Assembly (NCBI RefSeq): GCF_012396365.1 | Contig: NZ_JAAXPG010000007.1 | Coordinates: 1-64,000, forward strand | DNA: 64,000 nucleotides | Reading direction: 5' to 3' | Source: Nocardiopsis alborubida | Lineage (GTDB): Bacteria > Actinomycetota > Actinomycetes > Streptosporangiales > Streptosporangiaceae | In this document: positions 1 to 8,029 of the stretch, piece after piece | How positions within the stretch are numbered: position 1 is the stretch's first letter | Layout of the letters: each line of letters opens with the position of its first letter | Position numbers and translations under genes: made by a program | Notes under the pieces: model-generated | What the model was told of the DNA's origin: nothing | Databases searched by the model: none | Seen by the model: the letters and a program-made list of their open reading frames with translations, nothing else

Positions 1-60
1 GTTCGGTGGCAGGAAGGGTGGGGTGGGCGACCTTGCGGCCGTGGGGGTGGGGGCGCTGGG

Positions 61-1017
61 ATGGGTGGCATGGGGCACGAGGTGGTCATCGTCGTCTTCG
101 ACGGTGTGCAGAGTCTGGACGTGACGGGGCCGTTGGAGGTGTTCTGCGGTGCCGCTCAGGCGCAGGGGGCGCGTTACCGGGTGCGTACGGCGTCGTTGGG
201 CGGTGGGGCGGTGACCTCTTCCAGCGGGTTGGGGTTGGTGCCGTCGGTGGCGTTGGAGCGGGTGGGGCGTGTGGACACGTTGGTGGTGCCGGGGGGTGAG
301 GGGACCCGGCGCCCGGACGTGGGGTTGGTGGAGTGGTTGCGGGTGCACAGCGGTGGCGTGGGGCGGGTGGCGTCGGTGTGCACGGGGGCGTTCCTGCTGG
401 CGCGGGCGGGGGTGTTGGACGGGTTGCGGGCCACGACGCACTGGGCGCACTGCGAGCGGTTGGCGCGGGAGTTTCCGCGGGTGCGGGTGGAGTCCGAGCC
501 GATCTTCGTGCGTCAGGGGCGGGTGGTGACGTCGGCGGGGGTGTCTGCGGGGGTGGACCTGGCGTTGGCGTTGGTGGAGGAGGACCTGGGGCGTCAGGTG
601 GCGTTGGCGGTTGCGCGTCATCTGGTGGTGTTCCTGCGCCGTCCGGGGGGTCAGGCGCAGTTCTCCGCGCAGTTGTCGGCGCAGGTGGCGCAGCGCCCGG
701 CGGTGCGGGAGGTGCAGCACTGGATCGCCGAGCATCCCGAGTGTGAGGCGTCGGTGGAGGCGTTGGCGCGGCGGGTGGGGTTGTCTGCGCGTCAGTTCGC
801 GCGGGTGTTCGCGCGGGAGGTGGGGTGTACGCCGGGTCGGTACGTGGAGCGGGTGCGGTTGGAGGCGGCGCGGCGGTGGTTGGAGGAGGGGGAGGCGTCG
901 GTGGTGGCGGTGGCGCGGAGGTGTGGGTTCGGCACGGCTGAGGCGATGCGGCGGTCGTTCGTGCGCAATCTGGGGTGTCCTCCGGCGGAGTACCGGGCCC
1001 GTTTTCGGGGCGTGTGA
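61..1017 (+). CDS. GlxA-family transcriptional regulator (DJ-1/PfpI plus AraC HTH)
   Basis: The protein has 318 aa. Residues 6-175 form a DJ-1/PfpI amidotransferase-like domain with the nucleophile-elbow motif ASVCTGAF (Cys107), and residues 215-315 form an AraC-type double helix-turn-helix ending in a typical CPPAEYRARF tail. In the GlxA family the first domain is thought to sense a ligand rather than to act as an enzyme. The start may be ATG 61 or ATG 70; neither has a strong Shine-Dalgarno sequence. A second DJ-1 protein follows 39 bp downstream on the same strand, so the two probably form an operon in which this gene regulates its enzyme-like neighbour. The target is unknown. Confidence 0.9.
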   Translation: MGGMGHEVVIVVFDGVQSLDVTGPLEVFCGAAQAQGARYRVRTASLGGGAVTSSSGLGLVPSVALERVGRVDTLVVPGGEGTRRPDVGLVEWLRVHSGGVGRVASVCTGAFLLARAGVLDGLRATTHWAHCERLAREFPRVRVESEPIFVRQGRVVTSAGVSAGVDLALALVEEDLGRQVALAVARHLVVFLRRPGGQAQFSAQLSAQVAQRPAVREVQHWIAEHPECEASVEALARRVGLSARQFARVFAREVGCTPGRYVERVRLEAARRWLEEGEASVVAVARRCGFGTAEAMRRSFVRNLGCPPAEYRARFRGV

Positions 1018-1056
1018 GCGAGGTGTCCTCGCCGGTGGCGGTGGGGCGGAGGAAGG

Positions 1057-1710
1057 GTGTGGTGTGCGGTGCGTGCGGCGATCGTTTTGTTCGAGGGTGT
1101 GACCCTGTTGGACGCGGTGGGCCCCTATGAGATGTGGGCGGGGTTGCCTGGGGTGGAGGTGGTGTTCGTGGGTGCTGAGCGCGGGCCGGTGCGCGACAGT
1201 GGCGGGCGGGGAGCCCTGGTGGCCGACGCCGCGTTCGGGGAGGTGGGGGAGGCCGATGTGGTGTGTGTGCCGGGCGGCCCGGGGCAGGTGCGGCACATGC
1301 GGGGCGGCCCTCTGGTGGAGTGGGTGCGGGGGGTGGATGCCACCAGCAGGTGGACGACGTCGGTGTGCACGGGGTCGCTGATCCTGGCCGCGGCGGGGTT
1401 GTTGCGGGGCAGGCGGGCGACCTCGCACTGGTTGGCGGTGGAGCAGTTGGGGCGCTGGGGTGCGCTTCCCGTGAAGGAGCGGGTGGTGGCGGACGGCAGG
1501 TATGTCACCGCCGCCGGGGTGTCGGCGGGCATCGACATGGGGTTGGTGCTGGCCGAGCGGATGGCGGGGCGGGAGGTGGCGCAGCTGGTGCAGTTGGCCA
1601 CCGAGTACGACCCGAGGCCGCCGTGGGAGGCGGGGTCGCCGCGGACCGCTCCGCCGGAGCTGGTGGCGCGTGCGCGTGCGCACTCGCGGTTCCTGTTGGA
1701 AGGCGCGTGA
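1057..1710 (+). CDS. DJ-1/PfpI family protein
   Basis: This is a single-domain DJ-1/PfpI protein of 217 aa. The N-terminal FEGVTLLDAVGPYEMW motif and the elbow TSVCTGSLIL (Cys104) resemble isocyanide hydratase-like members, where an Asp in the first motif and this Cys are catalytic; that activity is only a suggestion here. GTG 1057 lies directly behind GGAGGAAGG (1048-1056); GTG 1069, which gives MRAAIVLFEG, has a more normal spacing and is the better start. It is probably cotranscribed with the preceding GlxA-type regulator. Confidence 0.85.
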   Translation: MWCAVRAAIVLFEGVTLLDAVGPYEMWAGLPGVEVVFVGAERGPVRDSGGRGALVADAAFGEVGEADVVCVPGGPGQVRHMRGGPLVEWVRGVDATSRWTTSVCTGSLILAAAGLLRGRRATSHWLAVEQLGRWGALPVKERVVADGRYVTAAGVSAGIDMGLVLAERMAGREVAQLVQLATEYDPRPPWEAGSPRTAPPELVARARAHSRFLLEGA

Positions 1711-1824
1711 GCACTGCCCCCGGATGCCGGTGAGGCAATGGGGGGTGAGCACGGTCACGGGGCGGCGGGTGCGGGGGTGGGGTAGGAACACCGCACCTGT
1801 TTCCCCCCGAGGTGTAAGGAGTGT

Positions 1825-2817
1825 GTGGCCGTGGAGCATGTCGCCGCCGTGGATGCCAACGTGGACAGCATCGTGAGGCAGTACCGGGGTTTCGCGGACG
1901 GCTACGCCCAGGACGCGGCTCCGGCGTACGCGCGTATCGCCCGGGCCCTGGTCGAGGATGAGCGGGTGCTGGAGCTGGTGGCCTCCCTGCCCGCGGGCAA
2001 CAAGCGCCAGCCCAACCTGTTGCTGGGTGCGGTGCGGTTCCTGGGTGGGCCGGTGGGTGAGTGGGCGGATTTTCGCGCTTGGCTCCTGGGGCACTGGGAG
2101 GCGGTGCGCACGGTGGTGTTGGAGCGCTACACCCAGACCAACGAGGTGCGCCGGTGCGCCACCCTGCTGCCCGTGCTGTCCTTGTTGGAGGGGCCGTTGG
2201 CGCTGGTGGAGGTGGGGGCGTCGGCGGGGTTGTGCCTGTACCCGGACCGGTACCGCTACTCCTTCGACGGTGGGGCGCCGATCGGTCCGGAGCGGAGTCC
2301 GGTGTTGCTTGAGTGTGCGACCTCGGGTGCGGTTCCGGTGCCCGAGCGGGTGCCGCGGGTGGTGTGGCGGGCGGGGATCGACCTGAACCCGTTGGACGTG
2401 CGCCGCGAGGAGGACGTGCGGTGGTTGGAGGCGCTGATCTGGCCGGGGCCCTATGAGGAGCAGCGGAGGGAGCGGTTGCGGGCGGCGGCGCGGGTGGCGG
2501 CGGCCGAGCCGCCGCTGTTGGTGGCCGGTGACCTGGTGGAGGAGTTGCGGGCGGTGGCGGCGCGGGTGCCCGCGGGGGCGCGGTTGGTGGTGATGCACAG
2601 CGCGGTGCTGGCCTATCTGGACGAGGCTTCGCGGGATGCGTTCGTGGAGGCGGTGCGGGGGTTGGACGGGCACTGGGTGTCGAACGAGGGTGCGCGGGTG
2701 CTGCCCGGGCTGGAGGGTCCGCGTCCGCGGGTGGACACCGATTTCGCGTTGGCGTTGGACGGGCGTGTGGTGGCCTTCGCCGGTGAGCACGGGCAGCGGT
2801 TGACCTGGGCGGGTTGA
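1825..2817 (+). CDS. DUF2332 domain-containing protein
   Basis: The 330-aa protein matches the actinobacterial DUF2332 family from end to end. It has an N-terminal helical part (VRQYRGFADGYAQDAAPAYA), a middle LVEVGASAGLCLYPDRY segment that recalls the glycine-rich loop of a methyltransferase fold, and a C-terminal part with LVVMHSAVLAYL. No function is established for the family and I do not assign one. The Shine-Dalgarno AAGGAG at 1816-1821 favours GTG 1831 (nine-nt spacing) over GTG 1825. It is monocistronic, with a strong hairpin just after the stop. Confidence 0.85.
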   Translation: MAVEHVAAVDANVDSIVRQYRGFADGYAQDAAPAYARIARALVEDERVLELVASLPAGNKRQPNLLLGAVRFLGGPVGEWADFRAWLLGHWEAVRTVVLERYTQTNEVRRCATLLPVLSLLEGPLALVEVGASAGLCLYPDRYRYSFDGGAPIGPERSPVLLECATSGAVPVPERVPRVVWRAGIDLNPLDVRREEDVRWLEALIWPGPYEEQRRERLRAAARVAAAEPPLLVAGDLVEELRAVAARVPAGARLVVMHSAVLAYLDEASRDAFVEAVRGLDGHWVSNEGARVLPGLEGPRPRVDTDFALALDGRVVAFAGEHGQRLTWAG

Positions 2818-2829
2818 GGCGGATGGTGT

Positions 2830-2865
2830 GCGGCCCCGCCCCCGAACGCCTGGGGGAGGGGCCGC
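2830..2865. terminator. GC-rich hairpin, bidirectional terminator candidate
   Basis: An inverted repeat, GCGGCCCC-g-CCCCC against GGGGG-a-GGGGCCGC, has an 8-nt loop. It starts 13 nt after the stop of the DUF2332 gene and faces the convergent metallo-hydrolase gene. There is no clear T-tract, as is usual for actinobacterial terminators. Confidence 0.65.
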
Positions 2866-2981
2866 TGTCCGGGGCGTTCCTGTGGGGACCGGCCCGGGTC
2901 ACTCGCGGGTTGCTCGGCGCCTGGTGGGGCGCTCCTTGCCAGCATCTTCGGCCCGAGTTGTCGGCGCGGCGGGGTTTTCGC

Positions 2982-3764
2982 TCATGTGGCCAGGTCCAGC
3001 CATTGTCCGACGGCCAGTACGCGCGTGCGCCGTCCGGCGTGCGCGCGGAACTCCTTCTCCGGGTCGCGGACCTCGGCGTAGCCCGCGATCTTGTGCGGCT
3101 GCTGTGCCTCGTAGTGCATCGGCACCGCGTACCGGGCGTCGAGGATCTCCGCGGCCGCGGCGGCCTGTCTGGGGTCCATCGCGGCGGGCAGTGGGCTCGG
3201 CGGTTGCAGGTGCGGTGCGTCGACCACCGCGCCGTTGGCGGGTAGGAACGCCGCGTCGAAGGGGCTGAAGCGGCGTGCGATGAGCCACCAGTAGCCGTGG
3301 AACATCGTGTCGCCGCCGTGGAAGAGCCGCTGCCCGTCGGCCTGCACCACCCAGTTCAGCTGTGGGTCGCCCAGTCCGTCGACGGCGGGGACCGCGGTGA
3401 CGCGGAAGGGTCCGATCTCGCGGGTGGACCAGGCGTCCACGGTCTCGTTGGTCAGCCGGTGCAGGGCCAGTTCGCGTTCGGCCGCCAGTGTCGTCACGTT
3501 GTCCACGTCGTCGCCGTGTCCGGGTGCCGGTCGCAGCACCGGCGCCCCCGGTGTGAGTGCGTTGGCGAGGGCGGAGGCGTCGGTGTGGTCCCGGTGCAGG
3601 TGGGTGAGCAGTGCGGCGGTGGCCTTTCCGCTCGGCGCCGTCAGCCCCTCACCGCCCTTCCAGCCCGTGAACAGTGGCGAGAGGTCGTGCACGTGGTCGA
3701 TCACCAGTCGTTCGCGGCCCGCCTGGATCTCCAGTCCGGCCCAGCCCAGTCGTCGTACCCGCAT
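2982..3764 (-). CDS. MBL-fold metallo-hydrolase
   Basis: The protein has 260 aa. THLHRDHTD is the HxHxDH zinc signature of the metallo-beta-lactamase fold, and later histidines (FHGGDT, PMHY) supply further ligands. The N-terminus MRVRRLGWAGLEIQAG resembles UlaG/YtnP-like cytosolic hydrolases. The substrate is unknown. I chose the ATG at 3764 because AAGGAG precedes it and because the protein fold begins there. It is divergent from a TetR gene and shares with it a perfect inverted repeat, so it is the likely regulated target. Confidence 0.85.
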   Translation of the reverse strand: MRVRRLGWAGLEIQAGRERLVIDHVHDLSPLFTGWKGGEGLTAPSGKATAALLTHLHRDHTDASALANALTPGAPVLRPAPGHGDDVDNVTTLAAERELALHRLTNETVDAWSTREIGPFRVTAVPAVDGLGDPQLNWVVQADGQRLFHGGDTMFHGYWWLIARRFSPFDAAFLPANGAVVDAPHLQPPSPLPAAMDPRQAAAAAEILDARYAVPMHYEAQQPHKIAGYAEVRDPEKEFRAHAGRRTRVLAVGQWLDLAT

Positions 3765-3800
3765 CTCGCACTCCTTCGTCCTGGTGGTTGCGGCAGAACT

Positions 3801-3846
3801 TAGCGTACGTTCGTTCACTAAAGCAATAGCGAACGAACGTACGCTA
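3801..3846. promoter_or_regulatory. TetR-type operator (16-bp perfect inverted repeat)
   Basis: TAGCGTACGTTCGTTC (3801-3816) and its exact reverse complement (3831-3846) are separated by 14 bp in the divergent interval between the metallo-hydrolase and the TetR gene. The right arm overlaps a TATCCT -10 box (3845-3850) placed six nt before the TetR ATG, which suggests leaderless, autorepressed transcription. The left arm lies in the presumed promoter of the hydrolase on the opposite strand. Confidence 0.85.
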
Positions 3847-3856
3847 TCCTCGTCGC

Positions 3857-4459
3857 ATGTCACCACGACGCTCAGCGGCCGAGGCGCAGGCCACCAGGGG
3901 CCGCATCCTCAGCCGCGCCGCCGAGATCGCCTCCGAGGAAGGGCTGGAGGGCATCACCATCGGCCTGCTCGCCCAGGAACTGGAGATGAGCAAGTCCGGG
4001 GTGCACAAGCACTTCGGCAGCAAGGAGACGCTCCAGATCTCCACGCTGGACAAGGCTTTCGTGGACTTTTGGCACCGGGTGGTCGAGCCCGCGCTGGCCG
4101 AGCCGCCAGGTCTGCGACGGCTGCGCGCGGTGTGCGCCAACTCCGTGGGCTACCTGGAGGCGCCGCTGCTGCCCGGCGGCTGCCTGATGAGCGCGGCGAT
4201 CACCGAGTACGACGGCCGCCCCGGCCCGGTCCGCGACGCGGTGGCCCAGGTGTGGTCGCGCTGGCGGGAGCAACTGCGGGCGGACCTGACCACGGCGGTG
4301 GAGAGCGGCGAGCTGCCCGCCGGGTTCGACATCGACCAGGCGCTGTTCGAGATCATCGCCGCCGGGCTGGCGCTGAACGCGGCCATGCAGCTCCAGCACG
4401 ACGGGGCGGCCGCGGGCCGGGCCCGGCGCGCGATCGAGCGGGCGCTGGACCAGTCCTGA
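3857..4459 (+). CDS. TetR family transcriptional regulator
   Basis: This regulator has 200 aa. Residues 12-60 hold the TetR helix-turn-helix (TIGLLAQELEMSKSGVHKHFGSKETLQ); the helical C-terminal half, with PGGCLMSAAITEYDGRPGPVRDAV, is an AcrR-like ligand domain. It is divergent from the MBL hydrolase and separated from it by a perfect 16-bp inverted repeat. The ATG lies about seven nt from a TATCCT -10 box and has no Shine-Dalgarno sequence, so the mRNA is probably leaderless. The inducer is unknown. Confidence 0.9.
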   Translation: MSPRRSAAEAQATRGRILSRAAEIASEEGLEGITIGLLAQELEMSKSGVHKHFGSKETLQISTLDKAFVDFWHRVVEPALAEPPGLRRLRAVCANSVGYLEAPLLPGGCLMSAAITEYDGRPGPVRDAVAQVWSRWREQLRADLTTAVESGELPAGFDIDQALFEIIAAGLALNAAMQLQHDGAAAGRARRAIERALDQS

Positions 4460-4489
4460 GCGCACGCCGCACCGGACCCCGCAGGGCCG

Positions 4490-4527
4490 GTGCGGCCCCG
4501 CCCCCGAGCGTGGGGGCGGGGCCGCAC
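4490..4527. terminator. Bidirectional terminator hairpin
   Basis: A perfect 16-bp stem, GTGCGGCCCCGCCCCC against its complement with a 6-nt loop, lies exactly between the ends of the convergent TetR gene (4459) and deaminase gene (4530). Confidence 0.75.
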
Positions 4528-4529
4528 GC

Positions 4530-5519
4530 CTACCAGGGGTGGGGGTGGGCGTCGACCTCGGCGATGAGCCGGGCCTTGCGTTCGGGGGGCAGGAAGGAGG
4601 CGGTGAAGGAGTTGCGGGCGAGCTGGCGCAGCTGGTCGGCGTCCAGGCCCAGGTGGGTGTGCAGGGCCTGGTAGTTGTCGTGGACGTAGCCGCCGAAGTA
4701 GGAGGGGTCGTCGGAGTTGACGGTCACGAGCAGTCCGGCGTCCATCAGGGCGGGCAGCGGGTGCTGGGCCAGGTCGGGTACGGCGCGCAGGCGCACGTTG
4801 GACAGCGGGCACACGGTCAGCGGGATCTGGGTGGCGGCCAGGTGGGCGACCAGGCCGGGGTCCTCCAGGCAGCGGATGCCGTGGTCGATGCGTTCGACGC
4901 CCAGGAGGTTGAAGGCCTGCCAGACGTAGGAGGCGGGGCCCTCCTCCCCGGCGTGGGCGACGCGGCGCAGGCCCAGGTCGCGGGCGGCGGCGAAGACCTC
5001 GGTGAACTTCTCGGGCGGGTGGCCGACCTCAGCCGAGTCCAGGCCGACGGCGCTGATGTGTTCCAGGTGGGGGCGGGCCTGGTGGAGGGTGTCCAGGGCC
5101 TCGGCGGCGGGGAGGTCGCGCAGGAAGCACAGGATCAGGCTGGTGCTGATGCCGTGGGTGTGTTCGCTGGTCTTCAGGGCGGCCGTCAGGCCGTTGACGA
5201 CGGTGTCCAGGGCGACACCGCGGCCGGTGTGGGCCTGGGGGTCGAAGAAGATCTCGGCGTGGCGTACGCCCTGGGCGGCGGCGCGGTCGAGGTAGGCGCT
5301 GGCCAGGTCGGTGAAGTCGGCCTCGGTGCGCAGGACGTCCATGAGGGCGTAGTACAGGTCCAGGAAGGACTGCAGGTCGGTGAAGGAGTAGGCGCGGCGC
5401 AGGGAGTCGACGTCGGGGTGGGGCAGGGTCAGGCCGTTGCGTCGGGCCAGGGTGAAGGCCAGTTCGGGCTCCAGGGTGCCTTCGATGTGGACGTGGAGTT
5501 CGGCCTTGGGGATGGGCAT
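4530..5519 (-). CDS. Adenosine/adenine deaminase family protein, probably adenine deaminase type
   Basis: A 329-aa amidohydrolase of the ADA family. The metal and catalytic residues are all visible: HVHIEG (His9, His11), HAGEEG (His189, Glu192), DHGIR (His213) and NSDDPSYFGGY (Asp270, Asp271). Default annotation would be adenosine deaminase. However, FLDLYYALMDVLRTEADF, EIFFDPQAHT, VGLDSAEVGHPP and YFGGYV follow, from memory, the adenine deaminase subgroup typified by Pseudomonas aeruginosa Pa0148, which turns adenine into hypoxanthine, rather than classical adenosine deaminases. It would act in purine salvage in the cytosol. It stands alone on its strand between terminator hairpins. Confidence 0.85.
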   Translation of the reverse strand: MPIPKAELHVHIEGTLEPELAFTLARRNGLTLPHPDVDSLRRAYSFTDLQSFLDLYYALMDVLRTEADFTDLASAYLDRAAAQGVRHAEIFFDPQAHTGRGVALDTVVNGLTAALKTSEHTHGISTSLILCFLRDLPAAEALDTLHQARPHLEHISAVGLDSAEVGHPPEKFTEVFAAARDLGLRRVAHAGEEGPASYVWQAFNLLGVERIDHGIRCLEDPGLVAHLAATQIPLTVCPLSNVRLRAVPDLAQHPLPALMDAGLLVTVNSDDPSYFGGYVHDNYQALHTHLGLDADQLRQLARNSFTASFLPPERKARLIAEVDAHPHPW

Positions 5520-5623
5520 GGCGGTGGTCGCTGCCTTTGCGGTCGGGGTTGTGTGTTGGCCATTGTGGCTGATGGGTGGGGGCGCCCTGGCCGGGTCGGA
5601 GTGGGGCGTGGAGCACAGGTGAG

Positions 5624-5654
5624 GGCCCGGCCGCGCGGGGTGCGGGGCCGGGCC
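5624..5654 (-). terminator. Terminator hairpin after the SHOCT gene
   Basis: GGCCCGGCC (5624-5632) pairs with GGCCGGGCC (5646-5654). It lies just downstream of the stop of the minus-strand SHOCT-domain gene. Confidence 0.5.
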
Positions 5655-5669
5655 GGGTGGGCGCGCGGG

Positions 5670-5981
5670 TTACTTGCGGCCTGGGCGGTCGTCGCGGCCG
5701 GGGGTCCAGTTCAGGGCGCTGGCGCGTTCCATGAACTCCTCGACGGTCAGGTCGCCGCGGGCGAAGCGGTCGGCCAGGGTGCGGCGGGCCTCCTCTTCGG
5801 GTGAGGCGGGGTGCGGCGCCCAGGGCGGGCGGTGGCCGCGGCGGGTCAGGACGAAGGCCAGCGCGCCGATGAGGGCGATGGTGAGCAGGAAGAACATCAG
5901 GGCTCCGGGGACGAAGGCGGGCGGCCCCTGCCCCCAGTGGGGGTGGGCGGCCAGGGCGGTTGCTGTGGCGATGGTGTCCAT
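5670..5981 (-). CDS. SHOCT domain-containing membrane protein
   Basis: The small protein of about 103 aa has one transmembrane helix (residues 24-46, FVPGALMFFLLTIALIGALAFVL) and, after a proline-rich linker, a SHOCT motif (ARRTLADRFARGDLTVEEFMERASAL). SHOCT domains are short oligomerisation-like motifs of unclear role, common at the C-terminus of small membrane proteins. ATG 5981 is preferred; a GTG at 6020 would add 13 residues. It is divergent from the sensor kinase and may be linked to that two-component system, but this is only positional. Confidence 0.75.
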   Translation of the reverse strand: MDTIATATALAAHPHWGQGPPAFVPGALMFFLLTIALIGALAFVLTRRGHRPPWAPHPASPEEEARRTLADRFARGDLTVEEFMERASALNWTPGRDDRPGRK

Positions 5982-6114
5982 GGGTTCACTGTGTCCGGGG
6001 CGGGGGGTCGCGGTCGTCACCCCGAGGGCGACACCTGCGCTGCGCTCGGGTGCGTAGGGCGCCTACGCCTGTGGTGTCACGACAGGGCGGGGGTGGGCGG
6101 CCTAGGGTCGTGGT

Positions 6115-7320
6115 GTGAGTGGTGACAGGCGTGTGCGCCGGGTGGTCGGGGATCTGGTGCTGGGTGTGGTGCTGGGCGCGGTGTCGGTGGGGTTCGTGCG
6201 CGGCCAGCTGGCGTGGCAGCGGCGCGGGGGCGGGCACGGCCCCTGGCGGGGCGGGCCGCCTGCGGGGTGGGATGTGGACTGGGGTGCGGTGGTGGTGCCC
6301 TGGTCGGTGTGGGTGGGCGTGGGGGTGTTGGTGTGCGCGGTGGCGGTGCGCCGTGTGTGGCCGGTGGCGGCGTTGGTGGTGGCCGCGGTGGGCGCGGCGG
6401 TGTTCGTGGGGGCGGGCCACCTGTTGGGGCCGGTGTTGGTGTTGCCCGCGCTGGTGGTGTTCTCGGCCGCGATCCGGTTGGGTGCGGGGGTGTTCTTGGC
6501 GTGGACGGCGCCGTTGGTGGTGGCGGTGGGGGTGGCCTCGCGGGTGCGTGAGCCCTGGTGGGGGTTGGCGGACGGCGGTGCTGTGGTGGGGGTGGTGTTC
6601 GCGGTGGGGGCGATGGCCTTTCCCGCGGGCGGCGGGATGTTCGTGCGTGCGCGGCGTGAGGCGCGCCGTCGCCAGCGCCAGGAGGAGGTGGAGCGGCACC
6701 GTTACGAGGAGCGGTTGCGTATCGCCCGGGAGGTGCACGATCTGGTGGGGCACAGCCTGTCGGTGATCAGTATGCAGGCGTCGGTGGCCCTGCACGTGGT
6801 GGATCGTCGGCCCGAGCAGGCGTCGGTGGCGTTGGCGGCGATCCGTGAGAGCAGCCGGTCGGCCCTGGAGGAGTTGCGGGGCACGCTGGCGGTGTTTCGG
6901 GGCGGGGCCGAGGTGGCGGGGCGGGGTCCGTTGCCGGGGTTGGGGCGTGTGGAGGCGTTGGTGGGGGAGTTGCGCGGGGCGGGGCGTCAGGTGGAGGTGG
7001 TGTGGGAGGGGGAGGCGGTGCGGGTGCCCGCGGCGGTGGACCACGCGGCGTTTCGGATCGTGCAGGAGGCGTTGACGAACGTGGTGCGCCATGGCGGTGA
7101 GGGCGCGTCGGCGCGGGTGCGGGTGGTGTACGGGGCCCAGGAGGTGCAGGTGTGGGTGGCCGATGAGGGAGTGGGTGTGGTGGGGCCGGTGCGTGAGGGG
7201 TCGGGGATCGCGGGGATGCGTGAGCGCGCGCGTGCGGTGGGCGGGTCGGTGACGGTGGGGTCCGGTGAGGGTGGCGGGTTCGTGGTGGGGGCGTCGCTGC
7301 CGTTGGGCGGTGAGCGGTGA
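6115..7320 (+). CDS. NarL/DesK-type sensor histidine kinase
   Basis: The protein has 401 aa. The N-terminal half (about residues 12-175) holds several hydrophobic helices and no large extracellular domain. A HisKA_3 dimerisation box follows (RIAREVHDLVGHSLSVISMQ, phospho-acceptor His208), then an HATPase domain with N-box HAAFRIVQEALTNVVRHG and the GSGIAGMRERARAVGG box. It should autophosphorylate and pass the phosphate to the overlapping response regulator. A TAGGGT -10 box at 6103-6108 is six nt before GTG 6115, so translation is probably leaderless. The membrane topology suggests a membrane-stress or antibiotic signal, but the stimulus is not known. Confidence 0.93.
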   Translation: MSGDRRVRRVVGDLVLGVVLGAVSVGFVRGQLAWQRRGGGHGPWRGGPPAGWDVDWGAVVVPWSVWVGVGVLVCAVAVRRVWPVAALVVAAVGAAVFVGAGHLLGPVLVLPALVVFSAAIRLGAGVFLAWTAPLVVAVGVASRVREPWWGLADGGAVVGVVFAVGAMAFPAGGGMFVRARREARRRQRQEEVERHRYEERLRIAREVHDLVGHSLSVISMQASVALHVVDRRPEQASVALAAIRESSRSALEELRGTLAVFRGGAEVAGRGPLPGLGRVEALVGELRGAGRQVEVVWEGEAVRVPAAVDHAAFRIVQEALTNVVRHGGEGASARVRVVYGAQEVQVWVADEGVGVVGPVREGSGIAGMRERARAVGGSVTVGSGEGGGFVVGASLPLGGER

Positions 7321-7970
7321 GCGTGCGGGTGGTGGTCGCTGATGACCAGGCGTTGGTGCGGATGGGGTTGCGGGTGCTGCTGGAGGGGGAGGCGGACCTG
7401 GAGTTGGTGGGTGAGGCCTGTGACGGTGGTGAGGCGGTGGAGTTGGTGCGCCGGCTGCGTCCGGATGTGGTGTTGATGGACGTGCGGATGCCGGTGGTGG
7501 ACGGGTTGGAGGCGTTGCGGCGGATCGCCGGGGAGGAGGCGCTGGCGCACACCCGGGTGGTGGTGTTGACGACGTTCGAACTGGATGAATACGTGTTCGA
7601 GGCGTTGCGTGCGGGGGCGTCGGGGTTCTTGATCAAGGACAGCGACCCGCAGGAGATGTTGGCGGCGGTGCGGGCGGCGGCGCGGGGCGAGGCGTTGTTG
7701 TCGCCGTCGGTGACGCGGCGGGTGGTGGCGGCGTTCGTCTCGCGTGAGCCGGGCGGGGGTCGGGTGCCGCGGTTGGAGGTGTTGACCGAGCGTGAGCGCG
7801 AGGTGGTGGGGTTGGTGGGTGAGGGGTTGAGCAACGAGGAGATCGCGGCCCGTTTGGTGGTCTCCCCGGCGACGGCGCGCACGCACGTGAGCCGGGCGAT
7901 GGTGAAACTGGGGGCCCGGGACCGGGCGCAGTTGGTGGTGTTCGCCTTCCGGGCGGGGCTGGTGCGCTGA
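7317..7970 (+). CDS. NarL/FixJ-family response regulator
   Basis: The 217-aa regulator carries a receiver domain (residues 2-118) with acidic pair Asp9/Asp10, phospho-acceptor Asp55 in VVLMDVRMPV, and conserved Thr and Lys (VVLTTFE, FLIKDSDP). A LuxR-type helix-turn-helix sits at 150-212 (LTEREREVVGLVGEGLSNEEIAARL). GTG 7317 overlaps the kinase stop by 4 nt (GTGA), so the pair is translationally coupled. No target promoter can be named from the window. Confidence 0.95.
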   Translation: MSVRVVVADDQALVRMGLRVLLEGEADLELVGEACDGGEAVELVRRLRPDVVLMDVRMPVVDGLEALRRIAGEEALAHTRVVVLTTFELDEYVFEALRAGASGFLIKDSDPQEMLAAVRAAARGEALLSPSVTRRVVAAFVSREPGGGRVPRLEVLTEREREVVGLVGEGLSNEEIAARLVVSPATARTHVSRAMVKLGARDRAQLVVFAFRAGLVR

Positions 7971-8029
7971 AGGGGACGCCGGGTAGGTTCGGCGGCGACC
8001 GTGTCGGGTGCGTCGAAGGGGTTGGCCGG

